A stretch of DNA of 64,000 bases, taken from contig JAIXPC010000002.1 in assembly GCA_027486415.1 (NCBI GenBank), positions 62,001-126,000 on the forward strand. Reading direction: 5' to 3'. The notes under the pieces were generated by a model. It searched no databases, had not been told where the DNA came from, and saw only the letters and a program-made list of their open reading frames with translations. Position numbers and translations under genes: made by a program. The DNA is from Sphingomonadales bacterium. GTDB taxonomy: Bacteria; Pseudomonadota; Alphaproteobacteria; Sphingomonadales; Sphingomonadaceae. Of this stretch, positions 46,203-54,128 are shown in pieces (the first letter of the stretch is position 1; the number at the start of each line of letters is the position of its first letter).

Positions 46203-47318
46203 ATGGATTTCAATTTCACCGAAGAACAGACCATGCTGCGCGACATGCTCTCGCGTTACCTGGCGGACACCTATGATTTCGACACGCGCCAGAAGGTGGT
46301 GCGCGACGGCAAGGGCTGGAACCCGGCCGTGTGGAACGCCTTCGCGCAGGATCTTGGCATCCTCGGCGCCTCGTTCAGCGAAGCCCATGGCGGCCTTGGC
46401 GGCGGCGCCATCGAGAACATGGTGCTGATGGAGGAAATGGGCCGCGCCATCGTGCTCGAACCCTACCTCTCCACCGTCGTCATCGGCGGCGGCGCGCTGA
46501 AGCTGGTGGGCGGCAGCGTGGCGGACAGCGTGATCCCGCAGACCATTGCCGGCGACGTGCGCATCGCCTTCGCGGCCTATGAACCGCAGGGCCGCTTCCA
46601 CCTGCACGATCTGGCTACCACGCTGAAGGGCGGCCAGCTGAACGGCCACAAGGCCGTCGTCGAACACGCCTCCAACGCCACGCACCTGCTGGTGACGGCC
46701 CGCACCGGCGGCAGCCAGCGTGACGCCGGCGGCATCGCGCTGCTGCTGATCCCGGCCGACGCTTCAGGAATCACCCGCCGCGATTACCTGACCGTGCACG
46801 GCACCTCGGCTTCGGAAGTCTATTTCGAAAATGTCGCCGTCGGCGCCGAGCACATCCTGGGCCAGGATGCGCTGCCGCTGATCGAAACCATCGTGGATCA
46901 CGCCACCGCCGCCGTCTGCGCCGAAGCCTGCGGCGTGCTGAAGGTCCTCCACGCGCAGACGCTCGATTACGCCAAGCAGCGCAAGCAGTTCGGCAAGGCC
47001 ATCGGCGATTTCCAGGTCATCCAGCACCGCCTGGTCGACATGTTCATGGAAGTCGAACAGGCCGTTTCGATGACGATGATGGCAACGCTGAAGCTCGACA
47101 CGCCGGAGCGCAGCGCCGCCGTCTCGATGGCCAAGGCCAAGGTGGGCAAGGCCGCCAAGTTCGTCGGCCAGAACGCCGTGCAGGTCCACGGCGGCATCGG
47201 CATCACCCAGGAACTCGCCGTCGGCCATTATTTCAAGCGCGCGACCCTGATCGAAAACCAGTTCGGCAGCGTGGATTTCCACCTGTCGCGCTACGAAGGC
47301 ATCGCGCTGGCGGCGTAA
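46203..47318 (+). CDS. Acyl-CoA dehydrogenase, pimeloyl-CoA dehydrogenase small-subunit-like
   Basis: The 371-residue protein starts MDFNFTEEQTMLRDMLSRYLADTYDFDTRQKV, the typical opening of PimD-type subunits. It has VVIGGGALKLVGG-like and QRKQFGKAIGDFQVIQHRLVDM segments and ends FKRATLIENQFG with no Glu-Gly-Thr catalytic motif. It therefore looks like a partner subunit in a heteromeric dehydrogenase with the preceding gene. A strong terminator follows. Confidence 0.92.
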   Translation: MDFNFTEEQTMLRDMLSRYLADTYDFDTRQKVVRDGKGWNPAVWNAFAQDLGILGASFSEAHGGLGGGAIENMVLMEEMGRAIVLEPYLSTVVIGGGALKLVGGSVADSVIPQTIAGDVRIAFAAYEPQGRFHLHDLATTLKGGQLNGHKAVVEHASNATHLLVTARTGGSQRDAGGIALLLIPADASGITRRDYLTVHGTSASEVYFENVAVGAEHILGQDALPLIETIVDHATAAVCAEACGVLKVLHAQTLDYAKQRKQFGKAIGDFQVIQHRLVDMFMEVEQAVSMTMMATLKLDTPERSAAVSMAKAKVGKAAKFVGQNAVQVHGGIGITQELAVGHYFKRATLIENQFGSVDFHLSRYEGIALAA

Positions 47319-47340
47319 TCCGCGCGTCACTGCAAACGAG

Positions 47341-47369
47341 AAGGCCGGGCCAAAAGCCCGGCCTTTTTC
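47341..47369 (+). terminator. Terminator after the acyl-CoA dehydrogenase pair
   Basis: AAGGCCGGGC-CAAAA-GCCCGGCCTT is a perfect 10-bp stem followed by TTTT, 22 bases after the small-subunit stop. It is a canonical rho-independent terminator. Confidence 0.9.
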
Positions 47370-47383
47370 GTTCCCACCCCTGC

Positions 47384-47405
47384 CCCCTCCCGCAAGCGGG
47401 AGGGG
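47384..47405. repeat. Palindromic repeat copy 4, with extended arms
   Basis: CCCCTCCCGC-AA-GCGGGAGGGG is flanked by CCCACCCC (left) and GGGGTGGG (right), themselves complementary, so the complete unit is a larger nested hairpin of about 45 bases. It lies in a convergent gap. Confidence 0.85.
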
Positions 47406-47432
47406 CAAGGGGTGGGCGTGTGGGCGATGCCC

Positions 47433-48668
47433 CTAGATCAAATCCCCGCCTGCCGCCGACGCCGTCGTCCCCGTCGCCTGATACGCCTTGATCACGTTGC
47501 GCCCCACCGTCCAGCGGTGCACCTCGTCCGGCCCGTCCACCAGCCGCTGCGACCGGATATGCGTGTACCAGCTGGCGAGCGGTGTATCCTGGCTATAGCC
47601 CAGCGCGCCGTGCAGCTGGATGGCGGTGTCCACCACCTTGTGCACCATGTGGGCCAGGAACACCTTGGCGATGCTGTTCTCCTGCCGCAGGTCGAGGCCC
47701 TTCTCGGCCTTGTAGGCGATGTGCAGCAGCATCAGCCGCGCCATGTAGAGCTCGCTGGCACATTCGGCCAACATGAACTGCACGCCCTGCCGCTCGCTCA
47801 GACGCTTGCCGAACGTCTCGCGGCTCGTGACGTGCGCCGTCGCCAGATCGAGCGCGCGCTGCGCCATGGCGATATTGTGCATGCCGTGCCGCAGCCTTCC
47901 ATAGGCCAGCCGGTGCTGGCCCATGTTGAAGCCATTGCCTTCGCCGCCGAGCAGATTTTCGGCCGGCACCACCAGATCCTTGATCTCGATCTCGCTGTGG
48001 CCGCCGCCCATCACCTGGCTCAGGGGCCCTTCGATCGCCATCGTCTTGATGTCGCGCTTGATGATATAGCCGGGGTTGGGCAACTCCACGATGAAGGTGG
48101 AAAACTGCCGGTGGCGCGGCGCATCGGGATCAGTGCGCGCCATCACCACGGCAATATCGGCGGCGCTGGCGGCGGAGGAAAACCACTTCTCCCCGTTCAG
48201 CACGTAATTTTCATTGCCGTCCTTCACCGCCGTCGTCCGCATCCCCGTGGCGTCGGCACCAGCGGCCTTTTCGGTCATCGAATAACAGACGCGCTTTTCG
48301 CCGTTCAGCAGCGGCTTCAGGAATTTCTCCTTCTGAAGCTCCGTCCCGTGCGCCAGCAGGGTCAGCATCGTCGCATCATCCGGCCCCTGGCTGTTCATCG
48401 ACAGCGCGCCAAGGTGGCTCTGCCCCAGTTCCATCTGCACCAGCGCATTGGCCAGCGGGCCAAGGCCCATGCCGCCATATTCCTTGGGGATGAACGGCAG
48501 CCACAGGCCCTGCGCGCGGGCCTTGGCACGCAATTCGGCCAGCACCGTCCTGTAATCGGCGCCGTCCTTCAGTTTCTGCTCCGCCGGCCGGCATTCGTCG
48601 ATCACCCATTGGCGCACGCGCTCGCGAATGGCCTTGGCTTCGGCTGGAATCTCGAAATCGATCGACAT
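47433..48668 (-). CDS. Acyl-CoA dehydrogenase (ACAD10/11-like)
   Basis: The 411-residue protein starts MSIDFEIPAEAKAIRERVRQWV and has YSMTEKAAGADATGMRT, NGEKWFSSAASAAD, the long MGQHRLAYGRLRHGMHNIAMA segment and RETFGKRLSERQGVQF. The C-terminus SQRLVDGPDEVHRWTVGRNV has Asp-Gly-Pro-Asp-Glu instead of the short-chain motif, as in ACAD10/11-like enzymes. GGGGAGG precedes the ATG. The acyl chain is unknown. Confidence 0.92.
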   Translation of the reverse strand: MSIDFEIPAEAKAIRERVRQWVIDECRPAEQKLKDGADYRTVLAELRAKARAQGLWLPFIPKEYGGMGLGPLANALVQMELGQSHLGALSMNSQGPDDATMLTLLAHGTELQKEKFLKPLLNGEKRVCYSMTEKAAGADATGMRTTAVKDGNENYVLNGEKWFSSAASAADIAVVMARTDPDAPRHRQFSTFIVELPNPGYIIKRDIKTMAIEGPLSQVMGGGHSEIEIKDLVVPAENLLGGEGNGFNMGQHRLAYGRLRHGMHNIAMAQRALDLATAHVTSRETFGKRLSERQGVQFMLAECASELYMARLMLLHIAYKAEKGLDLRQENSIAKVFLAHMVHKVVDTAIQLHGALGYSQDTPLASWYTHIRSQRLVDGPDEVHRWTVGRNVIKAYQATGTTASAAGGDLI

Positions 48669-48724
48669 GGTCTGGGCCTCCCCGCCTTCAGTTGGGGCAA
48701 GCTTACGCCCATTCGCCCCCACGT

Positions 48725-48746
48725 CCCCTCCCGCTTGCGGGAGGGG
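48725..48746. repeat. Palindromic repeat copy 5
   Basis: CCCCTCCCGC-TT-GCGGGAGGGG lies in the divergent region between the acyl-CoA dehydrogenase and photolyase genes, 57 bases upstream of the dehydrogenase ATG. Confidence 0.85.
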
Positions 48747-48810
48747 CGGGAAGCGCCACGCGACACCCCGCCGTGTTGCAGCCCCGCCCCGCCACCGCCA
48801 CACGCAGCCG

Positions 48811-50334
48811 ATGACCACCCTCGTCCCCCTGCTCGGCGACCAGCTCAGCCACGATCTCGCCAGCCTGAAGGCCGTCACCCAGGCAGACGCCGTCATCCTG
48901 ATGATGGAGGTGGTGGACGAAGCCACCTACGTCCCCCACCACCCGCAAAAGATCGCCCTGTTCTTCAGCGCCATGCGCCACTTCGCCGAGGAATTGCGCG
49001 CGGCTGGCTGGCGCGTCGACTATATCCCCCTCGATCACCCGGAAAACAGCGGCAGTTTCACCGGCGAAGTCGCCCGCGCGGCCGGCGCCCACGCCGCCAC
49101 CCGCATCGTCACCGTCGCCGGCGGCGAATGGCGCGTGCTCGATGCCCAGCAGACCTGGGGCGAGGTGACCGGCCTGCCCGTCACCATCCTCGACGATGAT
49201 CGCTTCCTCTGCCCGATCAGCCAGTTCGCCGCCTGGGCGAAGGACCGCAAGCGCATGGTGATGGAGGATTTCTACCGCATCATGCGCCGCCAGACCGGCC
49301 TGCTGATGGACGGGGACCAGCCCATCGGCGGCCAGTGGAATTACGACGCCGACAACCGCAAATCGGTGCCGAAAGGCCACCGCTTCACGCCCCCCGTCCG
49401 CTTCACCCCCGATGCCATCACGGCCGAGGTGATCGCGCTGGTGCAGGCCCGCTTCCCCGATCACTTCGGCAGCCTCGACGGCTTTTCATGGCCGGTCACC
49501 CGGCAACAGGCCCTCGCCGCGCTCGACGATTTCGTGCGCCACCGCCTCGCCGGCTTCGGCGACTATCAGGATGCGATGGTCACGGGCGAGGACGTGCTCA
49601 ATCACAGCCTGCTCTCGCCCGCGCTCAACCTCGGGCTGCTGTCGCCGCTCGAAATCTGCCGGGCCGCCGAAGCCGCCTTCCACGCCGGCACCGCCCCGCT
49701 GAACGCCGTCGAAGGCTTCATCCGCCAGATCCTCGGCTGGCGCGAATATGTGCGCGGCCTCTACTGGTTTGCCGGGCCGGACTATACCAGCCGCAACCAC
49801 CTTGCCGCGCACCGGCCCCTGCCCGCGCTGTTCTGGGGCGCCCCCACCGACATGCGCTGCCTGGCCGAAGCCGTGGATGCCACCCGCCGCAACGCGATGG
49901 CCCACCACATCCAGCGCCTGATGATCCTGGGCAATTTCGCCATGCTGGTCGGCAGCGACCCGCACGAAGTCCACCGCTGGTATCTGTCGGTCTATGCCGA
50001 CGCCATCGAATGGGTGGAGGCCCCCAACGTGATCGGGATGAGCCAGTTCGCCGATGGCGGCCTGATGGCCACCAAGCCCTACGCGGCCGGCGGCGCCTAT
50101 GTGAACCGCATGAGCGACCACTGCAAAGCCTGCCGCTACGACGTCAAGCAACGCACCGGGCCAAACGCCTGCCCGCTGAACTCCCTCTATTGGGACTTCC
50201 TCGCCCGCCACGAGGCGCAATTGTCGAACAACCAGCGCCTGTGGCGCATGTACGACGGCTGGCGCCGCTTCGCCCCCGACGAACAGGCGCGCATCCGCGA
50301 TCAGGCCGCAAGCTTTCTGGCGGCACTGGCCTGA
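48811..50334 (+). CDS. phrB: Fe-S bacterial cryptochrome/(6-4) photolyase
   Basis: The 507-residue flavoprotein repairs (6-4) photoproducts with light. TTLVPLLGDQLSHDL starts the antenna domain and the helical FAD domain includes QWNYDADNRKSVPKGH and REYVRGLYWF. Four Cys at 350, 438, 441 and 454 correspond in number and spacing to the [4Fe-4S] ligands known for Agrobacterium PhrB, which is also 507 residues. The ATG at 48811 matches the family N-terminus. A 62-residue gene follows after two bases. Confidence 0.95.
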   Translation: MTTLVPLLGDQLSHDLASLKAVTQADAVILMMEVVDEATYVPHHPQKIALFFSAMRHFAEELRAAGWRVDYIPLDHPENSGSFTGEVARAAGAHAATRIVTVAGGEWRVLDAQQTWGEVTGLPVTILDDDRFLCPISQFAAWAKDRKRMVMEDFYRIMRRQTGLLMDGDQPIGGQWNYDADNRKSVPKGHRFTPPVRFTPDAITAEVIALVQARFPDHFGSLDGFSWPVTRQQALAALDDFVRHRLAGFGDYQDAMVTGEDVLNHSLLSPALNLGLLSPLEICRAAEAAFHAGTAPLNAVEGFIRQILGWREYVRGLYWFAGPDYTSRNHLAAHRPLPALFWGAPTDMRCLAEAVDATRRNAMAHHIQRLMILGNFAMLVGSDPHEVHRWYLSVYADAIEWVEAPNVIGMSQFADGGLMATKPYAAGGAYVNRMSDHCKACRYDVKQRTGPNACPLNSLYWDFLARHEAQLSNNQRLWRMYDGWRRFAPDEQARIRDQAASFLAALA

Positions 50335-50336
50335 CC

Positions 50337-50525
50337 ATGCCCAAACGGACCGACCCGCGCGACGCGGCCGACATCAACCAGGCCGACGATCTGCAGCACA
50401 TCGTCCACGACAAGCGCGAAGGCTGGCGCGCTAACCCCGCCAAGGCCCGCCGCCGCCAGCGCCGCTACACCGGCCTGCTCACCCGGCAGTTGCTGAGGAA
50501 CGGCGGCGTTGACGACGAGGCGTGA
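50337..50525 (+). CDS. Small basic protein of unknown function, downstream of photolyase
   Basis: The 62-residue product is highly charged (MPKRTDPRDAADINQADD start, then NPAKARRRQRRYTGLLTR). It contains no Cys and no hydrophobic segment. It begins two bases after the photolyase stop, so it is almost certainly co-transcribed with it. I do not recognise the family; an Arg-rich patch suggests nucleic-acid contact, which is inference. Confidence 0.65.
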   Translation: MPKRTDPRDAADINQADDLQHIVHDKREGWRANPAKARRRQRRYTGLLTRQLLRNGGVDDEA

Positions 50526-50561
50526 TCCGCCCGGTTGCAGCGCCGCCGCATTTCAGCGAGG

Positions 50562-51119
50562 TCAGGCCAGCGCCTGCCGCCGTTTCGCCGCGCGCATCGC
50601 GCTGCCGACTGCGCCAAAGCCCAGCAGCATCATCGCCCAGCTCGCCGGTTCCGGCACCGCGCCGTTGGCGCTGGCAACGTTGAACACCACGACGCCATCT
50701 TCCAGCGGATTGGTGATCTGCAGGCCGATGGATGTCGCATTGAACACGCTGGTGATGCCCAGCGGATCAGCCGATGCCAGCGTCAGGCCGGTAATGCCGG
50801 TAAAGCCGGTGAAGACGAACAGATCGTCCGACGGGCTGGTCACGCTGGCATAGGTGATGGTGATGGTGTTGCCGCCGAAATTGACCGTGCGCGTGCCCAC
50901 TCCCACCAGGTTCACCTCAACCAGCGGATCCGCCACCGTGGCCGTGCCTTGCGTGAACACACCCGCCGTGCTGCACGCCGCGGGATCGAGCGTGACGGAG
51001 CCTTCATAGAGGCTGTTCGTGCAGTAATCGAACGTCTGCCCCAGCAGGCTGGCGGCATGGGCCGGCATGGCGCCCGCCGCGCCGGCCAGGGCCAGGGCAA
51101 CGGCAATTGATCGTGTCAT
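50562..51119 (-). CDS. PEPxxWA-CTERM sorting domain protein
   Basis: The 185-residue surface protein has a signal peptide (ending MPAHA), a beta-rich body with two Cys, and a C-terminal PEPASWAMMLLGFG helix followed by AAKRR. That tail is the PEPxxWA-CTERM sorting signal of sphingomonads, recognised by an exosortase system. The ATG at 51119 gives the signal peptide directly. The function of the body is unknown. Confidence 0.92.
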   Translation of the reverse strand: MTRSIAVALALAGAAGAMPAHAASLLGQTFDYCTNSLYEGSVTLDPAACSTAGVFTQGTATVADPLVEVNLVGVGTRTVNFGGNTITITYASVTSPSDDLFVFTGFTGITGLTLASADPLGITSVFNATSIGLQITNPLEDGVVVFNVASANGAVPEPASWAMMLLGFGAVGSAMRAAKRRQALA

Positions 51120-51235
51120 ATATGCCTCCTCAAAGGTTTCCCCCGAAAGCAAACGCGACCATACGCACAGCACAACGCCGCGCGCGCATTGCAGTTCCCT
51201 GTTCGTGAATTGCGCCTGACGCGCAGGGTCGCCGT

Positions 51236-53902
51236 CTATCCGATCACCAGGCCATCAAGCGCGATGGCGGCGAACACGCCGCTTTGCCCAAAGCCGACGA
51301 TATCGGCACGGCCATCACCGTTCACATCAGCCAGTTCCCGGTGGAACACATTGTCCGATGTCCAGCCCTGATCCCGGCCGAACTCGCCCAGGTCGAGGGT
51401 GGGGGCGCTGAACAGGCCATCGGCCTGGCCATAGGCAACGAAGCTGCCGGCGACGCCAAAGCCGACGATGTCGTCGCGGCCGTCGCCGTTCACATCGGCC
51501 AGGTCGCGGGCAAAGACATCCTGCGCGCTCCAGCCCTGATTGGTGCCGAAATTGGAGAGCGCGAACAGCGGCGCGGCAAATGTGCCATCGGCCCGGCCCA
51601 GCGACACCAGTGTGCCGGCAACGCCAAAACCGACGATATCCGCCCGGCCGTCACCGTTCACATCACCCACCTCGCGGTGAAAGCGGTCGTTCGACGCCCA
51701 GCCCTGGTTGGCACCGAAATTGGCCACTGCCAGCGTGGCCGGGCCGAAACTGCCCGTCCCGGTGCCCAGCGCCACCAGCGTGCCAGCGATGCCAAAGCCG
51801 ACGATATCGGCAAAACCGTCGCCGTTCACATCGGCGAGCGTGCGGGCGAAACCGTCCTGCGAGCGCCAGCCGTTGGCCGGGTTGAAGTTGGTTGATGCCA
51901 GCATTGCCGCACCGAATGTCCCGCCCGGCTGCGCCAGCGCCACCGACACGCCAAAGGTGCCAAAACCGACGATGTCATCGCGGCCATCGCCATTCACGTC
52001 GGCCAGTTCGCGATGGAAGACATTGTTCGACGACCAGCCCTGATCGACACCGAAGTTCGCCGTCGAAAACACCGCCCGGGCAAAGCCGCCCCCTGCCAAC
52101 CCCAGCGAGACGAACACGCCGGCCTGGCCAAAGCCGACGATATCGGCCAGCCCATCGCCATTCACGTCGCCCATCCGGCGGGCAAAGCGATCCTGCGTCG
52201 TCCAGCCTCCGGCGCCGGTCGCGAAATCGCTGATCAGCATCAAGCCTGAGGCTTCGAACCGGGCCAGGGCAAAACGCCCATCATTCAACTGGATATGTTC
52301 GATGCCCACCAGCGTATCGACGCCGTCCGCCCCGGCATTGACGACAAAGCTGCCGATGCCGGTGCGCGTGATGGAAATGCCGGCCCGCCCGGCGGCATAG
52401 GTCGCCACGTCGCGCCCCAGCCCGCCATCCAGCGTGTCGTTGCCCGCGCCGCCGTCCAGCCGATCGGGGCCATTGCCGCCCAGCAGCACATCGTCACCGC
52501 CCTTGCCGATCAGCACGTCGCCGCCCAGGCCGCCGTCCAGCCGATCGGCAAAAAGGCTGCCAATCAAAAGATCATTGCCCGCCCCGCCAGTGGCAGTCTG
52601 CCCGGCCGCAGCCGACCCGCCGTCCAGCAGATCATCCCCCACGCCAAACTGGATCGTCCCGCTGATGATGCCGTCGTTGATGACAGTCACGGAATAGCTG
52701 TCGTCGGCCAGCTGCGGGTTGGAGAAACTTGCCACCCGGATGCTGCCGATGCTCGAATCCGCCGCGATGGTGAGCTGGGCGCGCCGCGAAAGCTCCACAA
52801 TCGCAAAGGATCGCGAATCCTGCAGCGTCACCAGGCTGTTGTCGAAGATCTGCATCGAACCGAAACTGTTGGCCCCGCGCAGGAACACCCCGGCACCCTG
52901 GGGTTCGCCATTCAGATCGCCGCCGTTCAGCACGCTGAGCGATTCAAAATTGTTGACGTGGCCCAGACCCAGCACCGCGCCATTGCGTAGCTGCACCGAA
53001 AGCCGATCCAGACCGGCCCCGCCATCGATGGCGCTGCCGATCCGCGTCTGGATCGGGTTGGAAAACTGGCTGACGCCGATGGTCAGGAAATCATCGCCCG
53101 CGCCCAGAACGATGGGGCCGGCGATCACCGTGTCGTTGGCGATCGACACCTGATCGGTGAAATCCGATCCCGTCACGGATCCCACGGTTGACCGGTCATA
53201 GATCGACAGGCCGCCCATCGTGCCTTCGGCGGCCTCCAGGATCACCACGTCGGCCAGCGGCGTTTCGAAAAATCGCAGCGCCGTGAACGTGCGCGTCGGC
53301 GCGGTGAAATTGACCTCGATCCGGGTGAGGGCGGTGCCGCGGAAGGCTTCGACGAAACTGTCGCTGAGAAGGTCGAGAATCTCGACATTGCTGACCTGGC
53401 CGCCGCCCAGATTGCCGGTGCCGGGCAGGCTGATGTAACGATCGACGCCGGGGCCGCCATCGACCGCAGGGGCCAGCGTGCCCGACGTGATCGGTTGCAC
53501 GAAGAAACGGTCGTCCCCCTCGCCCAGATCGACATGGCGCGGAAAGCCGCCGCTCACTCCCAGGCTGTAGAACGCGTCATTGCCGCCCCCCAGCGCGATC
53601 GTGCCGATGATGGTGCCGCTGTCCTCGATCCGGTCACCAAACACCGATCCCAGGATCACCGGCGCAACGCCGGCACCGGGAAAATCGAGCGCGGTGCGGA
53701 TGATGCCGCCCGCCGCATTGATGATCGTCACACCGGAGCCCGTGATGCTGATCGCCGGATCAGCATTACCAAGGGCGCGGATGCGCCCGGTCTCGCCGTT
53801 GATCAGGCGGATGTCGTTGCCAGTGATGCGATAGGCCGGCGCGCCGGTAACGGCAGCATCATTGGTGACAACAGCACCCACCACATCCAGCACTATTGTC
53901 AT
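51236..53902 (-). CDS. Large RTX / FG-GAP (VCBS) repeat protein, likely type I secreted
   Basis: The 888-residue protein has no signal peptide. Its N-terminal half is a beta-helical region with GTIALGGGNDAFYS-like turns, followed by an RTX calcium-binding block (GGAGNDLLIGS, GGLGGDVLIGKGGDDVLLGG, GGAGNDTLDGGLGRD). The C-terminal third is six copies of an FG-GAP unit of about 56 residues around DVNGDGxxDIVGFG. RTX proteins leave the cell through type I secretion. The ATG at 53902 is preferred over the TTG-initiated longer frame. No secretion genes adjoin. Confidence 0.9.
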   Translation of the reverse strand: MTIVLDVVGAVVTNDAAVTGAPAYRITGNDIRLINGETGRIRALGNADPAISITGSGVTIINAAGGIIRTALDFPGAGVAPVILGSVFGDRIEDSGTIIGTIALGGGNDAFYSLGVSGGFPRHVDLGEGDDRFFVQPITSGTLAPAVDGGPGVDRYISLPGTGNLGGGQVSNVEILDLLSDSFVEAFRGTALTRIEVNFTAPTRTFTALRFFETPLADVVILEAAEGTMGGLSIYDRSTVGSVTGSDFTDQVSIANDTVIAGPIVLGAGDDFLTIGVSQFSNPIQTRIGSAIDGGAGLDRLSVQLRNGAVLGLGHVNNFESLSVLNGGDLNGEPQGAGVFLRGANSFGSMQIFDNSLVTLQDSRSFAIVELSRRAQLTIAADSSIGSIRVASFSNPQLADDSYSVTVINDGIISGTIQFGVGDDLLDGGSAAAGQTATGGAGNDLLIGSLFADRLDGGLGGDVLIGKGGDDVLLGGNGPDRLDGGAGNDTLDGGLGRDVATYAAGRAGISITRTGIGSFVVNAGADGVDTLVGIEHIQLNDGRFALARFEASGLMLISDFATGAGGWTTQDRFARRMGDVNGDGLADIVGFGQAGVFVSLGLAGGGFARAVFSTANFGVDQGWSSNNVFHRELADVNGDGRDDIVGFGTFGVSVALAQPGGTFGAAMLASTNFNPANGWRSQDGFARTLADVNGDGFADIVGFGIAGTLVALGTGTGSFGPATLAVANFGANQGWASNDRFHREVGDVNGDGRADIVGFGVAGTLVSLGRADGTFAAPLFALSNFGTNQGWSAQDVFARDLADVNGDGRDDIVGFGVAGSFVAYGQADGLFSAPTLDLGEFGRDQGWTSDNVFHRELADVNGDGRADIVGFGQSGVFAAIALDGLVIG
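51300..52180. repeat. Six near-identical DNA repeats encoding FG-GAP units
   Basis: A motif around the complement of GACGTGAACGGTGATGGC recurs about every 168 bases, six times, inside the RTX/FG-GAP gene. It reflects tandem duplication of the protein unit and is a candidate for recombination between copies. Confidence 0.75.
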
Positions 53903-54046
53903 CACTGCCCCCGGCCTGCCGGCCGAAGACTGCGATCTCCAGCGCCGTCCGAAGGTAAACGTCAAGTATCTGAAAGGTCAATAACGGCCTGTCGGCATGG
54001 GGCGCGTGCTACGTGCCGGTCACGTCCGCGGTGACGGGCACGCGAC

Positions 54047-54077
54047 GGAAAAGGGGCGACCCTGTGGGCCGCCCCTT
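54047..54077 (-). terminator. Terminator of the proton pyrophosphatase gene
   Basis: AAGGGGCG pairs with CGCCCCTT (54051-54058 with 54070-54077), with an inner CCC/GGG pairing and one mismatch. On the minus strand TTTTCC follows. A second hairpin with one mismatch (CGTGCCGGTCAC, 54012-54042) lies just beyond. No gene is visible in 53903-54128. Confidence 0.75.
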
Positions 54078-54128
54078 CCTTGCCTCGATGATCCTGGCTG
54101 AACCCACCCCAGGGGAGGTGGGTTGGCC

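Noticed and set aside
48628-48810. N-terminal extension of the photolyase frame
   Set aside because: It overlaps the divergent dehydrogenase gene and a palindromic repeat, and the ATG at 48811 gives exactly the family length.
51236-53902. Possible satellite or minisatellite array from the regular repeats
   Set aside because: The periodicity is explained by protein repeats in one intact reading frame.
53951-53964. Half of a LiuR-like site (GTAAACGTCAAG) upstream of the RTX gene
   Set aside because: Only one half-site matches; the second ACGT is missing.
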